This document shows positions 50,449-59,649 of a stretch of 64,000 bases of DNA, piece after piece (position 1 is the first letter of the stretch; every line of letters starts with the position of its first letter). The translations under genes were made by a program, and so were the position numbers. Under the pieces are notes generated by a model. It was not told the origin of the DNA and searched no databases. It saw only the letters and a list, made by a program, of their open reading frames with translations. The stretch lies in NCBI GenBank assembly GCA_903822185.1, contig CAIJOA010000011.1:310001-374000 (forward strand), given 5' to 3'. Origin of the DNA: an uncultured Rhodospirillales bacterium (GTDB lineage: Bacteria; Pseudomonadota; Alphaproteobacteria; ATCC43930; CGMCC-115725).

Positions 50449-51597
50449 TCAGGGAATGATGATCTCAACGCGACGGTTCTGAGCTTCGCGTGCGCCGTTC
50501 GGCGTCTGCACCCGCGGCGTTTCCTTGCCGTGCCAGCTCACATCCATATCGTTCATCGGCACGCCATGACCGACCAGATAATCACGCACGGCCTCGGCAC
50601 GGCGGCGCGACAGCGCTTCATCATATCCCGAGGCACCCGACGCATCGGTGAAGCCAGCGATCTCGATATGGTTCGCATTGGTCTGCTTGAAGGCTGCGAC
50701 CGCTTGGTCCGCGATCTTCGTACCCTGAGCCGACAGAGTTGCCTTGTTGAAGTCGAAATAGACGATGAAGGACTGCCGCGTCGGTACAATGGCGAAGGGC
50801 GGTGCCGGCTGCGACGCAGGACCCGCGGCCGGGTTGATCTGCGCGACAGGCGTTTCCGGCATCCGCTTTGCGGGCGTGCCGAAGAAGTACGAGAAGTTCG
50901 CGAGGACGTTGTGATTCTCGATCCGGCCTTTGAACGAAGCGCCCGACGCATCCTTGAAGGTGGGCGCGACGGTCGCGAAATAGCGATATTCGAGACCGAC
51001 CGCCATCGCATCGGTGATGTGATAGCGAACACCGACGATCGGCTGATACGCGAAGACGACGTCGCTGCTGTTGGTCAGCGGGCGGCCGTTGACGGTGAAG
51101 TTGTCGAGGCTGGCGCTCGCCATGCCGACGCCGATACCGACATAAGGCACGAACGGCGTGCCGGTGCGCAGATCCCAGAAGCCGTTGACCATGCCTGAGA
51201 CGATGTTGACGCTGCCGGTTCCATTGCGGTTCGCACCGGTCAACGATGCGCCGCCGAGACGCGCGCCGAGACCGCCATCGTTATTCACGTTGATCGACGA
51301 AACGTCGTAGCCCGAGAAGTCGAGGCCGAGTTCGACGCGAAGCTGACCGAACTTCCAGCCTGCCGCACCGCCGCCCGTGAATCCGGAATCTTCACGCGAT
51401 CCGAAATTGAAGGTCGTGTTGTTGGGACCGCTGCCGCTGCCCTTCATGTCGTTGGGGAAAGACAAGCCGCCTTCCGCGCGAAGATAGAGACCGTTGGGAC
51501 CGGTATAGGGCTCGTCCGAACCGACCGTTTGGGCCTGAGCGCTGCCGAGGGCGAGCGCCGAGAGCGCTGTGCCGAGTGCCAATGCGCGAAAGATCAT
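50449..51597 (-). CDS. OmpA-family outer-membrane protein
   Basis: The start is the ATG at 51597 after GGAGGAAAAG. The 382-residue protein has a signal peptide (MIFRALALGTALSALALGSA). An N-terminal eight-strand beta-barrel region (GLYLRAEGGLSFPNDM to HNVLANFSYFFGTP) is followed by a Pro/Ala-rich linker. A C-terminal OmpA peptidoglycan-binding domain contains VYFDFNKATLSAQGTKIADQ and GFTDASGASGYDEALSRRRA. It anchors the outer membrane to peptidoglycan. The upstream region 51598-51823 is AT-rich, holds no gene, and contains an inverted repeat at 51675-51697. Confidence 0.92.
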   Translation of the reverse strand: MIFRALALGTALSALALGSAQAQTVGSDEPYTGPNGLYLRAEGGLSFPNDMKGSGSGPNNTTFNFGSREDSGFTGGGAAGWKFGQLRVELGLDFSGYDVSSINVNNDGGLGARLGGASLTGANRNGTGSVNIVSGMVNGFWDLRTGTPFVPYVGIGVGMASASLDNFTVNGRPLTNSSDVVFAYQPIVGVRYHITDAMAVGLEYRYFATVAPTFKDASGASFKGRIENHNVLANFSYFFGTPAKRMPETPVAQINPAAGPASQPAPPFAIVPTRQSFIVYFDFNKATLSAQGTKIADQAVAAFKQTNANHIEIAGFTDASGASGYDEALSRRRAEAVRDYLVGHGVPMNDMDVSWHGKETPRVQTPNGAREAQNRRVEIIIP

Positions 51598-51674
51598 CTT
51601 TTCCTCCGACGGGTAACTGATTCCCGCAAACAAGTGCGTTAACCATGTTTTATCTTTATTAAGAATTGAGCCGC

Positions 51675-51697
51675 AAGTATTTTATTAACAAATACTT
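51675..51697. promoter_or_regulatory. Inverted repeat upstream of the OmpA-type gene
   Basis: AAGTATTT (51675-51682) and AAATACTT (51690-51697) form perfect 8-bp arms with a seven-base spacer. They lie 78-100 bases upstream of the ompA-type start, in AT-rich DNA. It could be an operator near the promoter or a 5' UTR stem. Confidence 0.45.
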
Positions 51698-51823
51698 TAG
51701 TGTTTCCCGTAAATTAGAGTAATTAGGAAACATATACTTGGTTTTCGTAAGACAAAGAGACCAATACGCGGCATCTGCCGTCAGCCGTGCTGACGCGGTG
51801 TCAAAATTCCCGACGAGGATTAC

Positions 51824-52663
51824 TTAGGGTTGGATCAGTTTCTGACAGGCCGCTGGCAAAACCGGCGCGCGTTTCGGCTTAGCCGGCACGGCGGGAGTTA
51901 CCGCCGGATGCGGCTCGAACCACCAGTCGAGCGAGGCATCGCAGCCATCGCCAGGCGGCACTGGGTCCTGTCGCACGCAATCCGATGAATCAGGCGGACA
52001 ACTCAGCCGGACATGGAAATGATCGTCATGCCCATACCACGGCCTTAGGCGATGAACCCAACTGCGATCGCCCTGACCCGACCCGGCAGCACCTAGGCAG
52101 ATCGCGCGCTTGATCGCCGGATTGACGAAGATGCGATCGACATTCGGTTCATTCGCCGCGAGGCGCAGTAACTGCACTTGGCGCTTATCGAAATGCGCCG
52201 GATCGATTTCCTTGCCGCCGGGCAGCACCATCGACGGCAAGGGCACGTTCTCGCGCGCTGCGGGCGCAAGGGTGGGCTTCGAATCCAGATTGAACCAGAT
52301 ATCGGCGTCGAGCCCCGTCTGATGGCTGGCATGACCATTCGGCATCGGACCACCGCGCGGCAGCGACATGTCGCCGACATAAAATGGCGATAGTGAAAGA
52401 CGTCCCGCATCACGCCCGAGCGCTTCGAGAAACGCCACCGTGCGCGGATGGCCGAAATAGCGATGACGGCTGATGCGGATGACTTGGAACCCAGGTCCAT
52501 CGAGCGGCAGCGCCGCGCCACCGGCGAGGCATCCTTCGGCCGTCTTGCCGATCGACTGCGCCGACCCCGGCGACGGATTGGCCGCATCGCTCCACGGCGA
52601 CGCATAAGCCGCCGTCACGCAACCGGCCAACAATCCCAGCATCGCAGCGAACCGAACGATCAT
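51824..52663 (-). CDS. mepA: Penicillin-insensitive murein endopeptidase
   Basis: This 279-residue secreted M74 metallopeptidase has a signal peptide (MIVRFAAMLGLLAGCVTAAY). Its zinc-binding motifs are NGHASHQTGLDADIWF and GHDDHFHVRLSCP. It cleaves D-Ala-meso-DAP crosslinks in peptidoglycan in the periplasm. Six Cys, including SSDCVRQDP and GCDASLDW, fit the disulfides seen in E. coli MepA. It is divergent from the mechanosensitive-channel gene. Confidence 0.93.
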   Translation of the reverse strand: MIVRFAAMLGLLAGCVTAAYASPWSDAANPSPGSAQSIGKTAEGCLAGGAALPLDGPGFQVIRISRHRYFGHPRTVAFLEALGRDAGRLSLSPFYVGDMSLPRGGPMPNGHASHQTGLDADIWFNLDSKPTLAPAARENVPLPSMVLPGGKEIDPAHFDKRQVQLLRLAANEPNVDRIFVNPAIKRAICLGAAGSGQGDRSWVHRLRPWYGHDDHFHVRLSCPPDSSDCVRQDPVPPGDGCDASLDWWFEPHPAVTPAVPAKPKRAPVLPAACQKLIQP

Positions 52664-52785
52664 CGCGCGAGGATAGCAGCGGTCGCGGCGAAGGGCGATG
52701 CATCGGAACCGTCTTTAGGGCTCGCCGGTTAAAGAAAAGGATTTGCACGCCAATCCATCCCCAAAACAAAAAACGAACGGACCGC

Positions 52786-53910
52786 ATGGATATCGGCAAA
52801 ACATTTATCGCGTGGCTGCCCTGGATTCCGAATTGGTTGGTCGGAATTATCGTTTTTACCGTCATCGTCGCCGGCAGCTTCATTCTGCAATCTGTTGTCG
52901 TTCGGCTGCTGGGACCTTTGTTCCGTAATCACTCGACGATCCCCGAGTTCTTTCCGCGCATCCGCGGCGCGATCCGGTTCGGCACCGTCCTCCTGGCCGC
53001 CGCCATCGCCTTCCCTATCATCCCGATGGATCAGACGGTCAGCGATATGCTGCATGGGGTGCTAATCGCCGCGACCATCATCCTCGCGGGTTGGCTGACG
53101 ATCGTCTTCGCCAATACATTGGGCGATCGGTATATCGGCAAGTTGCGTCTCGACGTCGCCGATAACTTACATGCGCGTAAGGCCGTCACACAGGCGCGCA
53201 TCCTCAAACGTGCGATCGATACGCTTCTGGTCATTCTCACCCTCGCCTTCGCGTTGATGAGCTTTCCCTCGGTGCGGTCGTTCGGCGTCAGCTTGTTTGC
53301 GTCGGCCGGCGCAGCCGGTCTTATCGTCGGGTTGGCGGCGCGGCCGCTGCTGGAAAATCTTTTTGCCGGCATCCAACTTGCCATCACCCAACCGATCCGT
53401 CTCGACGATGTCCTAGTCGTAAACGGCCAATGGGGGTGGGTCGAGGAGATCAATTCGACCTATATCGTCATGCGGCTGTGGGACTGGCGGCGTTATGTCC
53501 TGCCGCTGTCTTATTTCCTGCAGAACCCGTTCGAGAACTGGACCCGCACCAGCGCCGGGATCATCGGCAGCGTTTATCTGTATCTCGATTACACCGCGCC
53601 GATCGACGCCATCCGCGACAAGGCGACCGAGATCGTCAAAGAGTCGAAACGTTGGGACGGCAAGGTGGTCAATGTGCAGGTGAGCGACGCCAAAACCGAC
53701 ACGATCGAGGTTCGCATCCTCGTTACCGCCACCGATTCACCGACCGTCTGGGATCTACGCTGCGAGGTCCGCGAGAAGGTGCTCGCTTACATCGCATCCG
53801 AACATCCCGGATGTCTGCCGCGACGGCGCAATTTTCAGACCACCACACCCGCCGAACCGGAACCGCCGAGACACGCGGATGCGATGACGGTCCCCCGGCC
53901 GGCGGCATAG
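52786..53910 (+). CDS. Mechanosensitive ion channel, MscS family
   Basis: This 374-residue protein has four or five transmembrane helices and the MscS pore helix region FGVSLFASAGAAGLIVGLAA. The beta-domain sequence ITQPIRLDDVLVVNGQWGWV and the segment ILVTATDSPTVWDLRCEVRE follow. The extra N-terminal helices and C-terminal extension are typical of YnaI/YbdG-like members. It releases osmolytes upon hypo-osmotic shock. The C-terminal tail is Pro-rich and divergent. Confidence 0.93.
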   Translation: MDIGKTFIAWLPWIPNWLVGIIVFTVIVAGSFILQSVVVRLLGPLFRNHSTIPEFFPRIRGAIRFGTVLLAAAIAFPIIPMDQTVSDMLHGVLIAATIILAGWLTIVFANTLGDRYIGKLRLDVADNLHARKAVTQARILKRAIDTLLVILTLAFALMSFPSVRSFGVSLFASAGAAGLIVGLAARPLLENLFAGIQLAITQPIRLDDVLVVNGQWGWVEEINSTYIVMRLWDWRRYVLPLSYFLQNPFENWTRTSAGIIGSVYLYLDYTAPIDAIRDKATEIVKESKRWDGKVVNVQVSDAKTDTIEVRILVTATDSPTVWDLRCEVREKVLAYIASEHPGCLPRRRNFQTTTPAEPEPPRHADAMTVPRPAA

Positions 53911-53965
53911 ATTGATTCCGCATTTCGTCCTAGGCTGCGCCGATAAAATTGCGGAGGAAGCAGCC

Positions 53966-54286
53966 ATGTTCGTTCACATCAGACACGATTTCACCATCGC
54001 GCTCGAAGAACCCCAGGACTTCAAGAAGTTCAAACTGGTCATCGATGCAGATCGCGCCAACAAGGCTCGTCTCGACCGTGCTTTTTCGGGGCTTGCGACA
54101 GTGTCCGATGACGGTCATGCCTGGATCAGCGAAGCCTGGCTGCGCGCTTGCGATCCGGCAAACAAAGCTTGGCAGGACAGCCTCACCGGGATGATCAGTG
54201 CCGTCAAAAAATTCGGCTGGATCGACGAGAAGACCGGCGCCATCCGCGCCCATATCGAAGGACCGGGCGAAGCCGCCAAGGCGTAG
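53966..54286 (+). CDS. Conserved small protein of unknown function
   Basis: The start is the ATG at 53966 after GGAGGAAG. The 106-residue protein has no signal peptide or membrane segment. It begins MFVHIRHDFTIALEEPQDFK, has a central HAWISEAWLRACDPANKAWQ and ends DEKTGAIRAHIEGPGEAAKA. The family was not recognised. It lies three bases before the SDR gene and is very probably cotranscribed with it. Confidence 0.75.
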   Translation: MFVHIRHDFTIALEEPQDFKKFKLVIDADRANKARLDRAFSGLATVSDDGHAWISEAWLRACDPANKAWQDSLTGMISAVKKFGWIDEKTGAIRAHIEGPGEAAKA

Positions 54287-54289
54287 TCC

Positions 54290-55024
54290 ATGAGCAAGGT
54301 TCTGCTGATCACCGGCGGCGGACGCGGCATCGGCGCCGCCACGGCGATCGAGGCCGCAAAGCGCGGCTGGGATGTCGCGATCAATTATCGCGGCAACAAA
54401 GCGCGTGCCGATAGCGTCGTCGCGTCGATCAAGCAGAACGGCGGGAAGGCCATCGCCTATCAAGGCGACATGGCCAACGAAGCAGCGATCATCGCGTTAT
54501 TTGAAGCGGTCGATCGCGACTTCGGCGGGTTGAACGCAGTCGTTACCAGCGCCGGCATCATCGGTCCGCATGGCCGCGTCGAAGCGGCAAGCGCTGTGGG
54601 CCTTGCCGAATTGTTCGCGATCAACATCACCGGCACGGTGTTGTGCTGCCGCGAGGCGATCAAACGGCTTTCGACCAAGCATGGCGGCAAAGGCGGCGCG
54701 ATCGTCACGCTGTCCTCCGCTGCATCGCGTCTCGGCGGCGCCGGCGAGAACGTGCCCTATGCCACGAGCAAAGGTGCGATCGACAGCCTGACCTTCGGGC
54801 TGGCGCAAGAACTCGCTGGTGAAGGCATCCGGGTCAATTCGGTCAGCCCCGGCGTCATCGACACCGAAATCCAACCCGCCGGCCGTGTCGAGCGCGTCGG
54901 CCCCAATCTGCCGATGAAGCGCGCCGGCACCGCCGAAGAAGTCGCGTCCGCGATACTGTATCTGCTGTCCGAAGAGGCTTCTTATGTCTCAGGCACCGTC
55001 GTCAACGTGTCGGGCGGTCGCTGA
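54290..55024 (+). CDS. Short-chain dehydrogenase/reductase
   Basis: This 244-residue classical SDR has the NAD(P)-binding motif LLITGGGRGIGAATAIEAAK, the conserved AVVTSAGIIGPHGRVEA (with NAG replaced by SAG) and the catalytic YATSK in NVPYATSKGAIDSL. The SSAAS segment supplies the catalytic Ser. It is similar to FabG-like and glucose-1-dehydrogenase-like oxidoreductases; the substrate is unknown. Its last 43 bases overlap the 3' end of the convergent MFS gene. Confidence 0.93.
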   Translation: MSKVLLITGGGRGIGAATAIEAAKRGWDVAINYRGNKARADSVVASIKQNGGKAIAYQGDMANEAAIIALFEAVDRDFGGLNAVVTSAGIIGPHGRVEAASAVGLAELFAINITGTVLCCREAIKRLSTKHGGKGGAIVTLSSAASRLGGAGENVPYATSKGAIDSLTFGLAQELAGEGIRVNSVSPGVIDTEIQPAGRVERVGPNLPMKRAGTAEEVASAILYLLSEEASYVSGTVVNVSGGR

Positions 55025-56178
55025 TCCGCGCTGTCGGTCCAAAAACGCCATACTAAGACTGTTACGATCACCAACACGGCAAGCGCCGATAGGACGCAGC
55101 CGGTCCAGCCAGCGAAGGTCCAGGCAAGACCCGCAATCACGCCGCCGACACTGCCGCCGAGATAATAAAAAGTCACATAGAGCCCGACCGCCGAGGATCG
55201 CGCCTGTTGTGCCGTCAGCGCGACATAGCTGGTCGAGCAAGCCTGACAGATGAAGCCGGAGGCAGCGGAAATGGTCAGTCCGGCAATGATCGCGATCAAG
55301 TTCGGCGCCAAGGTCAACAAAAGCCCGACTGACCAGCAGGCCAACGCCGTCAGCACCAATCTTTGCCGTCCCAGCAACGCCACACCGCGTCCCGTCAACG
55401 GTGTTGTGAACACACCAGCAAGATAGGTCACGAACAACGAGCCAACCGCTGCCGTCGAGAGCTGGAATGGCGGTGCGACGAGGTGGAACGACACGAAGGT
55501 GAAGATCGTGACGAAGGTGAACAGCGCGCAGAAGCCGACACTAAACGTCGCGACGAGGCGCGGGTCAGCAAAATGACGCAGCATGTCGCCGGTCGATTGC
55601 CACAGCGACGCGGCGCGATGAAAGCCGCGTTCCTTCGGCAGCCACAGCGCAACACCGATCGCAAAACATAAGGTCAGCAGCGCCAACCCGAGGAACGCAT
55701 TGCGCCAGCCGAAATGCTCGGCGAGGAAAGCGGTGACGAACCGGCTCATGAAGCCGCCGAAGACCCCTGCCGAAACATAAAGCCCTGTCACCGCTGTTGC
55801 TTCACCGGGCGGACATTCGTCGGCGACATAGGCGACGCTGGTGGCGAAGATCGACGGCACGAACAGGCCCTGGACGAAGCGCCAGAAGATGATCGCGCCC
55901 AGCGTCGTCGAGAAACCGACCATCACCGTCGGCACGACCAGCAGGAACATCGCCGTGACGATGACCCGTTTACGGCCCAACACATCGGCGATCACGCCGG
56001 TCCAGGGCGCGACCAGCGCGATCGCCAAAGGCGGCATACTGACCGTGAAGCTGACGGCGACCGCGGTTTGATGAAGCTCCGCCGCGAGCATCGGCAACAG
56101 CGATTGCGTCGCCCACAAATCGATGAACGAGCAAAACCCGCAAAGAATGACGGCGACGCGCAGACGGTCCAGCTTCAT
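54982..56178 (-). CDS. MFS transporter
   Basis: The start is the ATG at 56178 (MKLDRLRVAVILCGFCSFID); frames extending to 56403 run into the divergent serine hydrolase. The 398-residue protein has 12 helices. It contains the loop TGVIADVLGRKRVIVTAMFL between helices 2 and 3 and VAYVADECPPGEATAVTGLY after helix 4. These fit the AraJ/YnfM-like group of drug or sugar exporters. Its stop lies inside the end of the convergent SDR gene. Confidence 0.92.
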   Translation of the reverse strand: MKLDRLRVAVILCGFCSFIDLWATQSLLPMLAAELHQTAVAVSFTVSMPPLAIALVAPWTGVIADVLGRKRVIVTAMFLLVVPTVMVGFSTTLGAIIFWRFVQGLFVPSIFATSVAYVADECPPGEATAVTGLYVSAGVFGGFMSRFVTAFLAEHFGWRNAFLGLALLTLCFAIGVALWLPKERGFHRAASLWQSTGDMLRHFADPRLVATFSVGFCALFTFVTIFTFVSFHLVAPPFQLSTAAVGSLFVTYLAGVFTTPLTGRGVALLGRQRLVLTALACWSVGLLLTLAPNLIAIIAGLTISAASGFICQACSTSYVALTAQQARSSAVGLYVTFYYLGGSVGGVIAGLAWTFAGWTGCVLSALAVLVIVTVLVWRFWTDSADQRPPDTLTTVPET

Positions 56179-56242
56179 GGCGATCCAGTATCGGCGCAGC
56201 CGGGGCTTTGTTAAAGTCCGATCACCCGGGAGGAGACCTGCC

Positions 56243-57373
56243 ATGACCTTTGTGCTTGAGACTATCGCGCCGTCCGAAGCCGGCTTTCGCGTCGAGCAGA
56301 TCGAGCGCATGAGCAAGCTGATCGAAACCCATATCGCGGAAGGTCGATATCCCGGTGCGCAGGTCGCGTTGGCCCGCAACGGCAAACTGGCCTTCACCCG
56401 CAATTACGGGCTGGCCCGCGTAGCTCCGTCGGCTCCGGCGAAGGACGACACGGTCTGGCGGCTTTATTCCAACACCAAGGTTCTGGTCGCCGCGTCGATG
56501 TGGTTGCTGGTCGAGGAAGGCGCGATAAGTTTCTACGATCGCGTGTCTGATCACCTTCCCGAGTTCGCGCAGCACGGCAAGAAAGACATCACCATCGCCC
56601 AGGTGCTGACCCATCAGGGCGGCTTCCCGAATGCGCCGGTGATCGTGCCGGAAGCCTGGGAGGATCATCAACTGCTGCGGCGTCTCGTCTGCGATTACAC
56701 GCTGGAATGGACGCCGGGCTCTCGGCTTTTTTATCATTCTTATTCGGCGCATTGGGTCTTCGCTCTCATTGTCGAGGCGATCACCAAAATGGATTTTCGC
56801 GCCTTCCTACGGCAACGTCTGATCGAGCCGTTGGGCCTCGGCGATGAAATGTTCGTCGGCATCGAAGAAAAAGACCAGCATCGCTGCGCCGAGATGTACG
56901 AACCCGACCGCGACGGCAAGACAGCGCTGATCGAGGCCGAGAATACCGTCGCCTATCGCCGCGCGGGTATTCCCTCGGGCGGCGGCTTCGCGACGGCGCG
57001 GGCGATGGCCGCCTTCTATCAGATGATGCTCGCGGGCGGCACGCTCAACGGCAAGCGCGTGCTGTCGCCGCGCATGATCCAATATGTGACGCGCAACTTC
57101 ACCGGCGAGCGGCTCGACAACGGCATGGGCGATATCGCCATGCACCGCGGTCTCGGTCCGCATTCGCGCGGCGAAAGCGAGATCATCCGCGGCCTCGGCT
57201 CGATCGCCAGCCCGCGCACCTTCGGCCATGGCGGCGTCGGCAGTTCCTATTGCTGGGCCGATCCCGATTCAGGCGTCAGCTTCGCCTATATCTCGAACAG
57301 CAAACTTCCCGACCCCTGGCATTCGCGCCGGCTGGAGCTGATCAGCAATTGCGTGCATGCGGCGATCGTGTGA
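56243..57373 (+). CDS. Serine hydrolase, class C beta-lactamase-like (EstB/CubicO family)
   Basis: The start is the ATG at 56243 after GGAGGAGA. The 376-residue protein has the S-x-x-K nucleophile motif in RLYSNTKVLVAASMW, a Tyr-x-x motif near LFYHSYSAHWVFALI, and a His-containing TFGHGGVGSSYCWADP replacing KTG. Family members are esterases, D-Ala peptidases or beta-lactamases. No signal peptide is present, which argues for a cytoplasmic esterase. It is divergent from the MFS gene. Confidence 0.9.
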   Translation: MTFVLETIAPSEAGFRVEQIERMSKLIETHIAEGRYPGAQVALARNGKLAFTRNYGLARVAPSAPAKDDTVWRLYSNTKVLVAASMWLLVEEGAISFYDRVSDHLPEFAQHGKKDITIAQVLTHQGGFPNAPVIVPEAWEDHQLLRRLVCDYTLEWTPGSRLFYHSYSAHWVFALIVEAITKMDFRAFLRQRLIEPLGLGDEMFVGIEEKDQHRCAEMYEPDRDGKTALIEAENTVAYRRAGIPSGGGFATARAMAAFYQMMLAGGTLNGKRVLSPRMIQYVTRNFTGERLDNGMGDIAMHRGLGPHSRGESEIIRGLGSIASPRTFGHGGVGSSYCWADPDSGVSFAYISNSKLPDPWHSRRLELISNCVHAAIV

Positions 57374-57382
57374 TCTGAAATA

Positions 57383-57537
57383 ACCCTCTCCGCCCATTGG
57401 GGGGAGAGGGTGGCGAGCGTCAGCGAGCGGGTGAGGTGGGCGCGCACGATTGAGCCATGCATTTGCGGCACGACACCTCACCCTCCCATTGCTTCGCAAT
57501 AGGCCCCTCCCTCTCCCCGCAAGCGCGGAGAGGGGTG
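57383..57537. repeat. Palindromic dispersed-repeat-like element, copy 2
   Basis: ACCCTCTCC (57383-57391) pairs with GGAGAGGGT (57403-57411). GGGTGAGGTG (57429-57438) pairs with CACCTCACCC (57474-57483). CCCTCTCCCCGC (57510-57521) nearly pairs with GCGGAGAGGGG (57525-57535). The arms and the GGGTGAGG motif match the element at 15010-15074. It fills the gap between convergent genes and holds no coding sequence. Confidence 0.7.
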
Positions 57538-57541
57538 AAAT

Positions 57542-58513
57542 CTAATCGACGACTTCGGTCACGCTCTGCAACGCGATCTTGTCCATCGGGATGGGGCCTG
57601 AGAGTTCACCCATCCCCATCAGCACCTTCATCAGGTTCGCGAGCAACGCCTTCGACACCTTACCGCTGCGTTCGAAGAACGGAATGCGACGGCTGAAAGC
57701 ATAAGCTTCGGCCACTTCTTGCTCTTCGAGATTGCCGGCTTTGCGTAGGATCGCAATCGACTCATCGCGGTTCTTGTCGTCTTCGAACCAGGCGAGGCTT
57801 TTCGCATAGGCCGGCATCATCCGCCTCATCACATCGAGATGACCCGAGGCCCAGTTGCGGTTGACGATCATGCCACCGAACGGGAGGTCTTTGGTGTAGT
57901 CGTAAGCAAGACCCAGATTATTAAAGCCCGCATGTTCCGCTTGGAACAACAGCGGCGGAATCAGCAACGCCGCATCCGCCGCACCGGAGCGAAGCGCCGC
58001 CAAACGTCCTGGGGTCGCACCGATGACGGTGATGTCGTAATCGCCTTCCTTCAATCCGTTGCCGAGCATCATCCGGTCGAAATAGACGCGCGTGATATCC
58101 TTCAGCCCGCCGATGACGATGGTCTTGCCCTTCAAGTCCTTGAACGACTTGATCTCCGGCTTTGCCGCCAGCGCATAGGGATTGGCAAGGCCGATGACGC
58201 GGGCGATCGCGATCGGCGCGCCCTTGTCGATCGCGTAGAGCGGATCGGTCAGCCCTGTCGCCGCGACAAGGTCGAGCGAGCCCGCGCTGATCTGTTGCAC
58301 CGTGTTCGGCGCGCTTTGCACGAAGATCGGATCGATCTCGATTCCGGCCTCGGCGAAGTAGCCTTTCGAGATGCCGATGAAATAGGGCCAGACGCTGGAG
58401 GTCGGGGAACCGACGAAGCCGGTGATGATCTTGTCCGCCGCATGCGCGACCGTCGCCGACGACGCGACAAACGCCGCAGCCGCCAAAATTCCGGTCAATT
58501 TTCCGAGTCGCAC
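57542..58513 (-). CDS. ABC transporter substrate-binding protein, SsuA/NMT1-like (orphan)
   Basis: The preferred start is the GTG at 58513 after GGGGAGGA, giving a signal peptide (MRLGKLTGILAAAAFVASSA). The ATG at 58534 would put the Shine-Dalgarno inside the gene. The 323-residue protein has ITGFVGSPTSSVWPYFIGIS, KGYFAEAGIEIDPIFVQSAP and AGSLDLVAATGLTDPLYAID in the SsuA-like fold. Its C-terminus lacks the Cys-Arg end of the 35343-40594 array. No transporter genes are adjacent; the divergent amidohydrolase gene could act on its ligand. Confidence 0.9.
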   Translation of the reverse strand: MRLGKLTGILAAAAFVASSATVAHAADKIITGFVGSPTSSVWPYFIGISKGYFAEAGIEIDPIFVQSAPNTVQQISAGSLDLVAATGLTDPLYAIDKGAPIAIARVIGLANPYALAAKPEIKSFKDLKGKTIVIGGLKDITRVYFDRMMLGNGLKEGDYDITVIGATPGRLAALRSGAADAALLIPPLLFQAEHAGFNNLGLAYDYTKDLPFGGMIVNRNWASGHLDVMRRMMPAYAKSLAWFEDDKNRDESIAILRKAGNLEEQEVAEAYAFSRRIPFFERSGKVSKALLANLMKVLMGMGELSGPIPMDKIALQSVTEVVD

Positions 58514-58653
58514 CAAGATTCCTCCCCACTTCATAGGCTTTCGGCCATCGTGGCGAGGTGAACGCGCGATGTCTAGAAGGGTGATTCCCGCCGTTGAGAG
58601 AGACCCGCGCCGCGGCTAGACTGGGCTCATCGAAAAACGAAGGGGATGGCGCC

Positions 58654-59649
58654 ATGTTCGTCGATATTTACACCCATATTCTGCCGCCGGCCGTTGCCAC
58701 CGCGATCGAGCAATTAGGCTCGGACCTCGGCATCGCTAAGCGCATGAAGACGGTGCGCGACGTCCATGATTTCGATTCCCGTTTCAAAACGATGGATGCG
58801 GTCGGCGGCGAGTATCGCCAGATCATCTCGTTGCCCAACCCGCCGATCGAGGCTTTCACCACGCCGAAGCAAGCCATCGATTTGGCGAAGGTCGCCAATG
58901 ACGGCATGGCCGAATTGGTGCGCAAGCATCCCGACCGTTTCCCCGGCTTCGTCGCGGCGCTGCCGATGCACGAGATTGAATCGTCGGTCGCCGAAGCCCG
59001 TCGCGCCCTCGGTCAATTGGGCGCGCGCGGCATTCAGCTTTTCACCAACGTCAACGGCAAGCCGATCGACGATAAAGAATACGAGCCGCTGTTCGCGCTG
59101 GCCGCCGAGTACGACTTGCCGATCTGGCTGCATCCGACGCGCACCGCCGACTTCCCCGACTACACCACCGAGAATTTCTCGCGGTATGAAATGTGGTGGT
59201 GTTTCGGCTGGCCCTACGAAACCTCGGTTGCGATGGCGCGTCTGGTTCTTACCGGGCTCTTCGACCGCTATCCGAAGATCAAGATCATCACCCATCACGG
59301 CGGCGGCATGATCCCGTTCTACGACAAGCGCATCCAGATGGGTCTCGCGAGCCTCGGCGGGCGCACCAAGGAAGAGGATTACAGCGGCGTCCTCAAATCG
59401 CTGAAGCGTCCCTTCATGGATTACTTCCATGACTTCTATGCCGACACGGCCCTCTTTGGTGATTCGCTCGGCCTCGATTGTGCGATCAAGTTCTTCGGCA
59501 CCGAACATATGGTCTTCGCGTCGGACGCGCCGTTCGGCCCGATCAAGGTTCATACTGCGGCGATCGAAGCGCGCGATTTCGAAAAAGCGACCTTCGAAGC
59601 GATCACCAAGAACAACGCCGAGAAGCTGATGAAGATGACCATCCGATGA
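58654..59649 (+). CDS. Amidohydrolase family protein (ACMSD-like)
   Basis: The start is the ATG at 58654 (MFVDIYTHILPPAVATAIEQ). The 331-residue TIM-barrel protein has LPIWLHPTRTADFPDYTTEN, KIKIITHHGGGMIPFYDKRI and the Asp in MVFASDAPFGP, ligands of the amidohydrolase_2 family. In the N-terminal metal motif His-x-His the first residue is Tyr (IYTH), which may alter metal binding. ACMSD and gamma-resorcylate decarboxylase belong to this group, so decarboxylation of an aromatic acid is one possibility. Its stop overlaps the hydrolase start (ATGA). Confidence 0.9.
   Translation: MFVDIYTHILPPAVATAIEQLGSDLGIAKRMKTVRDVHDFDSRFKTMDAVGGEYRQIISLPNPPIEAFTTPKQAIDLAKVANDGMAELVRKHPDRFPGFVAALPMHEIESSVAEARRALGQLGARGIQLFTNVNGKPIDDKEYEPLFALAAEYDLPIWLHPTRTADFPDYTTENFSRYEMWWCFGWPYETSVAMARLVLTGLFDRYPKIKIITHHGGGMIPFYDKRIQMGLASLGGRTKEEDYSGVLKSLKRPFMDYFHDFYADTALFGDSLGLDCAIKFFGTEHMVFASDAPFGPIKVHTAAIEARDFEKATFEAITKNNAEKLMKMTIR

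Noticed and set aside
50136-50468. Reverse open frame of 110 codons
   Set aside because: It is antisense to the small gene at 50206-50373, runs through the terminator and overlaps the OmpA end. It has no ribosome-binding site.
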